The notes below the pieces were generated by a model, which saw nothing but the letters and a program-made list of their open reading frames with translations, did not search any database and was not told where the DNA came from. A DNA stretch of 53,923 nt, taken from the NCBI GenBank assembly GCA_017624905.1, contig JAGAMD010000035.1, forward strand, positions 1 through 53,923, written 5' to 3'. A program made the position numbers and the translations under genes. The DNA is from Clostridia bacterium. GTDB lineage: Bacteria > Bacillota > Clostridia > Oscillospirales > CAG-272. How positions within the stretch are numbered: the first letter of the stretch is position 1; every line of letters begins with the position of its first letter. This document shows positions 1-7,055 of this stretch, one piece after another.

Positions 1-440
1 GAAAGAACCATAAAAAGAATACCTGAAAGCAAAATAACGGCGAGACCTTCCTTGTAGCCTTGCATTACGTCGCCCTTATCACCGGCAATTACCTCCGGCA
101 AGATGAATGATACAAAGAAGAATGAGTTAAGACCCATACCACATGCTTGAGCAAATGGCATCTTTGCATAGAATGCATAAAGAAGTGTACCAACTACAGC
201 AACTAAGATAGAAGCAACATAAACTGAAAGCCAAATTGTGTTAAGCTCACCGGCACGGTTGAAGCTTGTGATTTGGTTAGGGTTTGTTACTACTATGTAT
301 GCCATAGCAAAGAATGTTGTAAGACCGGCAATTACTTCGGTCTTAAAGGTTGAGCCACGTTCTGAAATCTTGAAATACTTATCAAGTCTTTCTTTGAAGC
401 TGACCTTTTGCTTTGGACTTTGATTTTGACTGTTGTCCAT
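1..440 (-). CDS. NCS2 family purine permease, N-terminal part (runs off window)
   Basis: This is the first 146 codons of a membrane permease, read right to left from an ATG at 440 and cut by the window edge. The start of the protein contains GLTTFFAMAYIVVTNP followed by further hydrophobic segments, which matches the N-terminus of the AzgA/PbuG branch of NCS2 permeases that import adenine, guanine or hypoxanthine by proton symport. A short hydrophilic tail of about 35 residues precedes the first membrane segment. An AAAGGA ribosome binding site lies just upstream of the start. The substrate cannot be decided without the rest of the protein. The family call is firm. Confidence 0.88.
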   Translation of the reverse strand, partial: MDNSQNQSPKQKVSFKERLDKYFKISERGSTFKTEVIAGLTTFFAMAYIVVTNPNQITSFNRAGELNTIWLSVYVASILVAVVGTLLYAFYAKMPFAQACGMGLNSFFFVSFILPEVIAGDKGDVMQGYKEGLAVILLSGILFMVL

Positions 441-518
441 GTTTTTTATCCTTTCCGTCGGTTATATCTCTCCTTCGCCGACCTTATGATAATATTTTAT
501 CATAAAAATGAAGCTTTT

Positions 519-701
519 TCAATTGCTTTTGCCAATATTGTTGACAAAATTATTCATTTCTCGTACATTTTTTACGTTTTTTGCATGGTTTATAATTTTA
601 TCCTGCTCATCGTTTGGCATATTTAAAAAAGCTTTCATTGATGCTCTGTTGTGTGCAAGTGCCATCTGAAAGCTAATAGGCATATTATTCTTTTCTTCCA
701 T
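519..701 (-). CDS. small conserved hypothetical protein
   Basis: A short acidic and basic helical protein of 60 residues, beginning MEEKNNMPISFQMALAHN. I recall similar small clostridial proteins with an FxMALAxN start and an HAKNV-like middle, but none with a function. The frame is open up to a GTG at 710, which would add MDK. I prefer the ATG at 701 because AGGGTGG lies about five bases before it. There are no membrane segments or cysteines. It lies just upstream of the permease gene in the same direction, so the two may be co-transcribed. It could be a chance ORF, but its composition looks protein-like. Confidence 0.55.
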   Translation of the reverse strand: MEEKNNMPISFQMALAHNRASMKAFLNMPNDEQDKIINHAKNVKNVREMNNFVNNIGKSN

Positions 702-787
702 TTTGTCCACCCTGTGTCTAATTTTAGGTTTATATATCTATTTTTATCATATGCATCAAAAAATATTTGTGGCAATATTTTACCCAC

Positions 788-816
788 TTGACAAAATAAG
801 TTTTTTTAGCTATAAT
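788..816 (+). promoter_or_regulatory. rnpB promoter
   Basis: Perfect sigma-A consensus: TTGACA at 788-793, a 17-base spacer and TATAAT at 811-816. It places the transcript start at about 823, exactly where the rnpB 5' end is expected. Confidence 0.9.
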
Positions 817-822
817 AATGAC

Positions 823-1184
823 GAACTAGGTTGGATGGTCGCGCATTGTTATGCCGAAAGGTAGCAGTGTGAGGAAAGTCCGTGCTTCACAGGGCAGGAT
901 AGCTGATAACGTCAGCCAGAGGTGACTCTCGGGAAAGTGCAACAGAAAATTACCGCCTCGTAAGAGGTAAGGATGAAAACGCGAGGTAAGAGCTCACGAT
1001 ATTCTGTGGTAACATAGAGTAGGTGTAAACCCTATCTGAAGCAACACCGCATATGGAAATTTTATTTGCCCGATAAGGCTTTCGCCGTTTCCATGGGTGG
1101 CACGCAATTTTGCGGAGCCTTGTGGTGACACAAGGCAAAGATAGATGACCGTCGAATACAGAACACGGCTTATAGATTTAGTTC
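823..1184 (+). ncRNA. rnpB: RNase P RNA, bacterial class A
   Basis: This is the catalytic RNA of RNase P, which cuts the 5' leader from tRNA precursors. The diagnostic conserved blocks are present in order: GGATGGTCGCG near the 5' end, GAGGAAAGTCCG at about 872, AGGGCAGGAT, GTGCAACAGAAA, GGTAAGAGCTCAC and, at the 3' end, ACAGAACACGGCTTATAG. GAACTA at 823-828 pairs with TAGTTC at 1179-1184 to form the terminal P1 helix, which defines the ends. The layout follows the E. coli-like class A rather than the Bacillus class B. A consensus promoter precedes it and an intrinsic terminator follows. The protein modulator gene rnpM (ylxR) lies elsewhere in the window. Confidence 0.96.
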
Positions 1185-1195
1185 AATTAATATGG

Positions 1196-1228
1196 AAAAA
1201 CCGAGCCTAAAGCTCGGTTTTTTCTTTT
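1196..1228 (+). terminator. rnpB intrinsic terminator
   Basis: CCGAGC at 1201-1206 pairs with GCTCGG at 1212-1217 around a five-base loop. The stem is extended by A/T pairs and followed by a T-rich tail. Confidence 0.9.
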
Positions 1229-1310
1229 AAAAAAGCGAGCCGTGTTCTGCGGGGCACGCAAAGTCGCATAGTCGTCTAAGGCACTTATACAAGCTCGATA
1301 CAATTAAAAA

Positions 1311-1344
1311 ACAGACACTTTCCTTGGGAGAGTGTCTGTTTTTT
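1311..1344 (-). terminator. bidirectional intrinsic terminator
   Basis: ACAGACACT at 1311-1319 pairs with AGTGTCTGT at 1331-1339. Poly-A lies on the left and poly-T on the right, so it works in both directions. It mainly ends the minus-strand gene that stops at 1352. Confidence 0.85.
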
Positions 1345-1351
1345 ATTAAAA

Positions 1352-2173
1352 TTATTCATCATCTTTGGTTTGATATGCGATTATGCTGTTTAAAAAATCT
1401 ATCTCATTATCTAGCTTCTTGCCCATTATGTTCGGCTTGCAGAAGCACAAAATCACCTTTTCCTTGAGCATATCTCCAAACTTGCTGTAATTTTCATTAG
1501 CTACTCTTGTATAGTTGAAAACTATACCTCTTTCTTTATATAAAAGGCTTGGAGCAAGACTATCTATATCAGCACCCATCTCCTTTAGCTCGTTCAAGGT
1601 GCAAAACTCCTTTTCATATCGGTCATACAAGGATTCGTCAATTAAAACCAGCATATAGTTGTTATATCTTATGTCGTCATAAAACGAGCTTAAAGCTTCG
1701 TTATTACGGGTTTCACTTAGCATACCTGCACCATCACCGTATTTGTTAAGCTGCTCCTCGTTGCGATGAAGGGTTGCGTTGATGACTAGCTCCTTTTTCT
1801 TGTCCCCATCATAGTTGTCCATATATTCGGAAAGCACACTGTTTATGCTTTCTTTTTTAGTGGAAATATCAGCGGGACCGATGTATCCTATTGTTAAATC
1901 AGGCTCGTTTTTGAAAATTAGTGTACAAGCCAAAATAATTGCTAAAATTATAAAAAAAGCAGAAATAATAATAGCCCACTTGTGCTTATACCAAAGATTA
2001 GCCCAAAAGCTGCCCTTTTTGATTTCAACGCTTTCGTCGTGGATTTTGCTATCGTTTTCAATGCCTAAAAGCCTTAGTCGTCTTGCAGCATTTGATTCAA
2101 GCTCCGGCTCTGTACCTTGTGAGCTGTTAACGGAGGTGTCATTAATTTGTTGACCGTTTTTGTTTTCTTCCAT
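1352..2173 (-). CDS. hypothetical single-pass membrane protein
   Basis: I do not recognise a family for this 273-residue protein. A hydrophilic N-terminal part of about 65 residues contains a basic ARRLRLLG segment. One strong membrane helix follows at about residues 68-90, beginning WAIIISAFFIILAIILA. The remaining roughly 185 residues are acidic and likely extracellular. The tail has no lipobox, cell-wall anchor or catalytic motif. The outside portion beginning EPDLTIGYIGP resembles periplasmic-type alpha/beta domains, but only loosely. An AGGAGG ribosome binding site supports the start. It stands alone, with divergent rnpB-side terminators at its end. Confidence 0.75.
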   Translation of the reverse strand: MEENKNGQQINDTSVNSSQGTEPELESNAARRLRLLGIENDSKIHDESVEIKKGSFWANLWYKHKWAIIISAFFIILAIILACTLIFKNEPDLTIGYIGPADISTKKESINSVLSEYMDNYDGDKKKELVINATLHRNEEQLNKYGDGAGMLSETRNNEALSSFYDDIRYNNYMLVLIDESLYDRYEKEFCTLNELKEMGADIDSLAPSLLYKERGIVFNYTRVANENYSKFGDMLKEKVILCFCKPNIMGKKLDNEIDFLNSIIAYQTKDDE

Positions 2174-2259
2174 TTTTGCCTCCTGTGATTGAAATTAACA
2201 CATAAATTATACCATTTTAGAGGGGGCTTGTCAAGTAACGGGCATATATAATAATATTA

Positions 2260-2288
2260 TTGACACAAAAACTAATGTGTGGTAAAAT
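2260..2288 (+). promoter_or_regulatory. promoter of the U32 gene
   Basis: TTGACA at 2260-2265, a 17-base spacer and TAAAAT at 2283-2288, about 34 bases before the start codon. Confidence 0.8.
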
Positions 2289-2321
2289 ATTTATGTAAAA
2301 TTTTAAAATAAGGGAAAAATA

Positions 2322-3557
2322 ATGAAAGAACTACTTTGTCCTGCCGGAAATTTTGAAAAAATGAAGGCTGCTATTTTATATGGTGCTGATGCTGTTTATC
2401 TTGCTAGTGATATGTTTGGTATGCGTGCCGCAGCCGACAACTTTACTTTAGAAGAACTGGAAGAGGCGACAGAATATGCACACGCTCGTGGCGTGAGGCT
2501 CTATGTAACTGTAAACACGATGCCTCATACAAATGAATATACAAGACTTAAAAAATACCTTTTAGAGTATCAAAGAATAGGTGTTGACGCACTCATAATC
2601 TCCGATCTTGGTGTGTTTATGCTTGCAAAAGAGGTTATTCCCGATATGGAAATCCATATTTCAACCCAAGCAAGCGTAGTGTCAGCCGATACTGCAAATG
2701 CGTGGTATAAGCTCGGTGCTAAGCGTGTGGTTCTTGCAAGAGAACTATCACTTGAGGAAATTAATGAAATTCGCAAAAATACACCTAAGGATTTAGAGCT
2801 TGAGTGCTTTATTCACGGCTCAATGTGCATATCATATAGTGGTAGATGCCTTCTTTCTAACTACTATACAGGCAGAGACGCAAACCGTGGTGCTTGTGCT
2901 CAGCCTTGCAGATGGAATTATAAAAACGCATATCCGCTCTCCTTTGCTGAGGAAAAGCGTCTGGGTGATGAATTGAACATTGAGGAGTACAAGGAAGGCA
3001 CATTTGTTATGTCATCGAAGGATATGTGTATGATTGAGCATATCGAGGACTTGATGGAAAGCGGTATTGATAGCTTCAAAATTGAGGGCAGAATGAAGAG
3101 CGCTTATTACACCGCCATCTGTGCCAACACCTACAAAATGGCTATAAATGAATACCAAAGAGACCCCCAAAATTATAAATATAACCCACTTTGGCTAAGA
3201 GAGCTTGAGAGTGTAAGCCATCGTGAATATGCAACAGGCTTTTACTATGATAGTCCAATGGATAATCCACAGGTCGTTACTCAAAACGGATACCTACGCG
3301 AAAAATCGTATCTATGTGTTGCAACAGGTAAAAGCGAGGACGGATATATCTATTTTACTCAAAGAAACAAGATAAAAGAGGGAGATTTGTGTGAAATTAT
3401 TACTCCCGGCGAGATTGGTAAAAGATTTGTCGCAACTGACTTAAGACTACCAAACGGCGATAAAATCGAGTCAGCCCCACATCCATCAATGGAGTTTAAA
3501 ATGAAGGTGCCGTACAACGTAAAGGCTGGCGACATTGTTCGCTCAAGTGAAAATTAA
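2322..3557 (+). CDS. U32 family protein (tRNA/rRNA hydroxylase type, YegQ/RlhA-like)
   Basis: The N-terminus ELLCPAGNFEKMKAAILYGA and the central HGSMCISYSGRC block followed by NRGACAQPCRW are hallmarks of the U32 peptidase family. The clustered cysteines probably bind an iron-sulfur cluster. Members once called collagenases are now known to be prephenate-dependent RNA hydroxylases, such as TrhP on tRNA U34 or RlhA on 23S rRNA. At 411 residues, with a C-terminal beta domain after about residue 320, it has the size of the TrhP2/YegQ group. Substrate assignment is inference. It is followed at 67 bases by uppP, possibly in the same transcript. Confidence 0.9.
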   Translation: MKELLCPAGNFEKMKAAILYGADAVYLASDMFGMRAAADNFTLEELEEATEYAHARGVRLYVTVNTMPHTNEYTRLKKYLLEYQRIGVDALIISDLGVFMLAKEVIPDMEIHISTQASVVSADTANAWYKLGAKRVVLARELSLEEINEIRKNTPKDLELECFIHGSMCISYSGRCLLSNYYTGRDANRGACAQPCRWNYKNAYPLSFAEEKRLGDELNIEEYKEGTFVMSSKDMCMIEHIEDLMESGIDSFKIEGRMKSAYYTAICANTYKMAINEYQRDPQNYKYNPLWLRELESVSHREYATGFYYDSPMDNPQVVTQNGYLREKSYLCVATGKSEDGYIYFTQRNKIKEGDLCEIITPGEIGKRFVATDLRLPNGDKIESAPHPSMEFKMKVPYNVKAGDIVRSSEN

Positions 3558-3624
3558 AACCATCAAAATCAGACACGTGGTCGCACAAAATCGCACACAT
3601 ATGATATGAAAAGGAGAAACCACT

Positions 3625-4467
3625 ATGATATTTCTTGAAATATTAAAGGCAATATTTATAGGCATTGTTCAAGGCATTACCGAGTGGCTACCGGTTTCAA
3701 GCACAGGACATATGATTATAGCAAATGAGTTTGTGAGGCTTGATATTAGCGACGGTGCTTGGGAGCTTTTTGAGGTTGTAACACAGCTCGGCTCGATTTT
3801 AGCGGTTATAATCTTATTCTTTAATAAGCTGAATCCAATAAAAAAATCAAGTGCCGGATTTTATGTAGAAAATAAAACCGTAAAGCTGTGGAAAAGGGTT
3901 ATAATAGCTGTAATTCCAGCAGCTGTTGTTGGCGTGTTGCTTGATGATTGGCTTGATAGCAAATTTTATAATTTTGTTGTTGTTGCGATTGCATTAATAG
4001 TTTATGGTATAGCATTTATTGTAATTGAAAGAATTAACTCGAAAAAAGAATTTAAATACACCTCGGTTGATCAGCTTGATGGAAAAACCTCCTTTAAAAT
4101 AGGTCTTTTTCAAGTTCTTTCTTTGATACCGGGTACATCTCGCTCCGGCTCAACAATTATCGGCGCGTCCTTGATAGGCGTAAATCGTACAGCCGCAGCC
4201 GAATTTTCGTTCTTCCTTGCTATTCCTGTAATGGCAGGAGCAACGCTCTTGAAGGCTACAAAGGCTGTTTTTATCGATGATATTTCACTCAACGCACAAG
4301 AAATTTTAATTATTTTCGTTGGTACTTTAACGGCATTTCTTGTTTCACTAGCGGTTATAAAGCTGCTTATGAATTTTGTTAAAAAGCATACGTTTGAGTC
4401 TTTTGGTTGGTATAGAATAATCTTTGGTGCAGTTTTACTAATCTATTACTATTATTTTGCTAGATAA
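3625..4467 (+). CDS. uppP: undecaprenyl-diphosphatase
   Basis: This integral membrane enzyme of the BacA/UppP family removes a phosphate from undecaprenyl diphosphate, recycling the lipid carrier for peptidoglycan and other wall polymers; overexpression gives bacitracin resistance. The two signature regions are visible: GITEWLPVSSTGH near residues 17-29 and PGTSRSGSTI near residues 168-177. About eight hydrophobic segments are present, and the length of 280 residues is typical. AAGGAG before the ATG supports the start. It follows the U32 gene and precedes the separate pgk promoter. Confidence 0.97.
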   Translation: MIFLEILKAIFIGIVQGITEWLPVSSTGHMIIANEFVRLDISDGAWELFEVVTQLGSILAVIILFFNKLNPIKKSSAGFYVENKTVKLWKRVIIAVIPAAVVGVLLDDWLDSKFYNFVVVAIALIVYGIAFIVIERINSKKEFKYTSVDQLDGKTSFKIGLFQVLSLIPGTSRSGSTIIGASLIGVNRTAAAEFSFFLAIPVMAGATLLKATKAVFIDDISLNAQEILIIFVGTLTAFLVSLAVIKLLMNFVKKHTFESFGWYRIIFGAVLLIYYYYFAR

Positions 4468-4480
4468 TAATAAAAAAGTA

Positions 4481-4509
4481 TTGATAATTATATAATTATG
4501 TGTTATAAT
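4481..4509 (+). promoter_or_regulatory. pgk promoter
   Basis: TTGATA at 4481-4486, a 17-base spacer and TATAAT at 4504-4509, leaving a leader of about 65 bases before pgk. Confidence 0.8.
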
Positions 4510-4580
4510 ATTGGCGAAAATTTGCGAAGATTGCAAATTTTAACTAAATTTGTATTAATTTAAAATAGGAGAATATAAAA

Positions 4581-5876
4581 ATGACCTACAACAAGAAAAC
4601 AATTGAAGACGTTAATGTTGAAGGAAAAAGAGTCCTCGTTAGATGCGACTTTAACGTTCCTCTCAAGGATGGCGTTATTACAAGTGACAAAAGAATTATT
4701 GGTGCACTTCCTACAATTAAGTACCTTCTTGACAAGGGCGCTAAGGTTGTACTTTGCTCACATATGGGCAAACCACACAGCATTTTGACAGAGGGCTTTG
4801 GCCTAACAAAGAAGGAAAAGAAAAAGGTTGAGGAGCTTCCTGAGAGCGAAAGAGCTCAAGCTACAGCTGAGCTACTTAAAAAGGCTCTTGGTGACAAGCA
4901 AAAGTTCACACTTAAGCCTGTAGCTGACAGATTAAACGAGCTTCTTGGTGGTGTTGTTACATTTGCTGAGGATATCGTTGGTGAGGATGCAAAGGCTAAG
5001 GTTGCTGCTCTTGAGAATGGTAAAGCTGTTCTTCTTGAAAACGTTCGTTTTGACGCAAGAGAAACAAAGAACAATCCTGAATTTGCAAAAGAGCTTTCCG
5101 AGTATGCTGACGTATATGTAAATGATGCGTTTGGTACAGCTCACCGTGCACATGCTACAACAGCAGGTGTTGCAGACTACCTACCGGCAGTTTGCGGTTA
5201 CCTCATTCAAAAGGAAATCGGCATTATGGGTAAGGCTTTGGCTGATCCTGCTCGTCCATTCGTTGCTATCCTTGGCGGTGCTAAGGTTTCTGATAAGATT
5301 GGCGTTATTAACAACCTCATCGAAAAGGTTGATACACTTATCATCGGTGGTGGTATGGCTTACACATTCTTCAAGGCTCTTGGCTACAATGTTGGCACAT
5401 CACTTTGCGAGGATGACAAGGTTGAGCTTGCTAAGGAGATGATGGCTAAGGCTGAAAGCAAGGGCGTTAAGTTCTTAATCCCTGTTGACAATAAGCTTGG
5501 CAGAGAGTATGACGAAAATACAGAGTCAATGTTCTGCAGCTCTAACGAAATTCCTGACGGTTGGATGGGACTTGACATCGGTCCTAAGACACAAGAGCTC
5601 TTCTCAAATGCAATTAAGGGCGCTGGTACAGTTGTATGGAACGGTCCTATGGGCGTTTCAGAATGGAAGAACTTTGCTGCTGGTACAGAGTGCGTAGCTA
5701 ACGCAGTTGCCGAGAGCGGTGCTATCTCAATCATCGGCGGTGGCGACTCTGCTGCAGCTGTTGAAAAGCTTGGCTTTGCTGATAAGATGACACACATCTC
5801 AACAGGTGGCGGTGCATCACTTGAGTTCCTTGAGGGACTTGAGCTTCCAGGCATTGCTTGTCTACAAGACAAATAA
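4581..5876 (+). CDS. pgk: phosphoglycerate kinase
   Basis: This cytosolic glycolytic enzyme transfers phosphate from 1,3-bisphosphoglycerate to ADP. The N-terminal substrate motif [12 protein letters not shown], the VLLENVRF segment, the [10 protein letters not shown] region and the C-terminal nucleotide-binding [13 protein letters not shown] are all intact. At 431 residues it is about 30 longer than most bacterial Pgk. The extra length is a charged insertion after SHMGKPH (about residues 70-105, lysine- and glutamate-rich), where other bacteria have a short loop. A strong promoter and an AGGAG site precede it. tpiA follows, an ordinary glycolytic pairing. Confidence 0.97.
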   Translation: MTYNKKTIEDVNVEGKRVLVRCDFNVPLKDGVITSDKRIIGALPTIKYLLDKGAKVVLCSHMGKPHSILTEGFGLTKKEKKKVEELPESERAQATAELLKKALGDKQKFTLKPVADRLNELLGGVVTFAEDIVGEDAKAKVAALENGKAVLLENVRFDARETKNNPEFAKELSEYADVYVNDAFGTAHRAHATTAGVADYLPAVCGYLIQKEIGIMGKALADPARPFVAILGGAKVSDKIGVINNLIEKVDTLIIGGGMAYTFFKALGYNVGTSLCEDDKVELAKEMMAKAESKGVKFLIPVDNKLGREYDENTESMFCSSNEIPDGWMGLDIGPKTQELFSNAIKGAGTVVWNGPMGVSEWKNFAAGTECVANAVAESGAISIIGGGDSAAAVEKLGFADKMTHISTGGGASLEFLEGLELPGIACLQDK

Positions 5877-5887
5877 TATAGGTAATT

Positions 5888-5916
5888 AGCCAAACGCATA
5901 AAAGCGTTTGGCTTTT
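5888..5916 (+). terminator. hairpin between pgk and tpiA
   Basis: AGCCAAACGC at 5888-5897 pairs with GCGTTTGGCT at 5904-5913, followed by only four T. It is a weak terminator or mRNA-stabilising hairpin that could set the pgk to tpiA ratio. Confidence 0.65.
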
Positions 5917-6058
5917 GCCGATAAAATGGCATAAAGCCAATAAATACAGGCGTTTAGATGCGTTTTTGCCTAAATAAAAATGCTCAAAAACAGGATATAA
6001 TAACAATATGTGTACAGTTGTTCATATGATTGTACATAAATATGATAGGAGAAAAACA

Positions 6059-6814
6059 ATGAGAAGAAAAGTAATTGCTGGAAACTGGAAAATGAATATG
6101 ACACCATCACAAGCTAAGGCTCTTATTGAGGAGACAAAGCCACTTGTTGCCGGTAAGGACAACTGCGATATTATTTTCTGCGTTCCATTTGTAGATATCT
6201 ACGCAGCACAAGAGGCTGCTAAGGGCTCAAACATTAAAATCGGTGCTGAAAATGTTCACTTTGAGGAAAAGGGTGCTTACACAGGCGAAATTTCTGCAAG
6301 CATGCTCAAGGAATGCGGAATTGAATATGTAATCGTAGGTCATAGCGAAAGAAGACAATATTTTGGCGAAACAGATACAACTGTAAACCTACGCACAAAG
6401 GCTGCTATCAATGCAGGAATGAAGGTTCTACTTTGCCTTGGTGAGGTTAAGGACGAAAGACTTAACGGCATTACAGACGAGGTTGTTTCTATGCAAACAA
6501 AGCTTGCTCTTAAGGATATCACTGAGGAGCAGCTTGCACAAGTTATCATTGCATATGAGCCGGTTTGGGCTATTGGCACAGGTTTAACAGCAACACCTGA
6601 GCAAGCAGATGAAACATGTGGCGTTATCAGAAACACAATTAAATCTCTATATGGTGCAGACGCTGCTGAAAAGATTATCATTCAATATGGTGGATCAATG
6701 AATGCAGGCAACGCAGCTGAGCTTTTAGCTAAGGAAAATGTTGACGGTGGTCTTATTGGTGGTGCATCCCTTAAGGCTAAGGATTTCTCAATTATCGTTG
6801 ACGCAGCTCAATAA
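6059..6814 (+). CDS. tpiA: triosephosphate isomerase
   Basis: This enzyme interconverts dihydroxyacetone phosphate and glyceraldehyde 3-phosphate. The family start KVIAGNWKMN supplies the active-site Asn and Lys, VIVGHSERRQYFGE carries the catalytic His, and AYEPVWAIGTG carries the catalytic Glu. The phosphate-binding IIQYGGSMN and the C-terminal GGLIGGASL are also present. I start at the ATG at 6059, which has AGGAG ten bases upstream and gives the usual 251 residues; the frame stays open further up but adds an unlikely extension. It follows pgk and ends at a good terminator. Confidence 0.97.
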   Translation: MRRKVIAGNWKMNMTPSQAKALIEETKPLVAGKDNCDIIFCVPFVDIYAAQEAAKGSNIKIGAENVHFEEKGAYTGEISASMLKECGIEYVIVGHSERRQYFGETDTTVNLRTKAAINAGMKVLLCLGEVKDERLNGITDEVVSMQTKLALKDITEEQLAQVIIAYEPVWAIGTGLTATPEQADETCGVIRNTIKSLYGADAAEKIIIQYGGSMNAGNAAELLAKENVDGGLIGGASLKAKDFSIIVDAAQ

Positions 6815-6836
6815 TTGTAATTTATTTTGATATATT

Positions 6837-6868
6837 AGAAAACAGGCTTTGTGCCTGTTTTCTTTTTT
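6837..6868 (+). terminator. tpiA terminator
   Basis: AGAAAACAGGC pairs with GCCTGTTTTCT around a short T-rich loop, and a run of T follows. Confidence 0.9.
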
Positions 6869-6972
6869 CGTCCCATTTAGATGGCTAAATGCTTATTGTC
6901 CAATTTAACCGAAAATACTTAAATTTCACTTGAAAATTGTAAAAAGTGCACAATTTTAGGCACTTTGACATA

Positions 6973-7001
6973 TTGACAAATATTATATATAATGATATAA
7001 T
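6973..7001 (+). promoter_or_regulatory. promoter of the LRR surface protein gene
   Basis: Perfect consensus: TTGACA at 6973-6978, a 17-base spacer and TATAAT at 6996-7001. A second TTGACA sits eight bases upstream at 6965-6970. Confidence 0.85.
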
Positions 7002-7055
7002 TATTATGTAAGATTATAGATATCTTTAATTTGTACGCACGTGCGAGGTATAGTT

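Noticed and set aside
1250..1300. tRNA or second small RNA after rnpB
   Set aside because: No cloverleaf or conserved tRNA boxes could be drawn.
5384..5932. 182-codon minus-strand ORF over pgk
   Set aside because: It is a shadow of the pgk codons, Ser- and Pro-rich from reverse reading, with no ribosome site.
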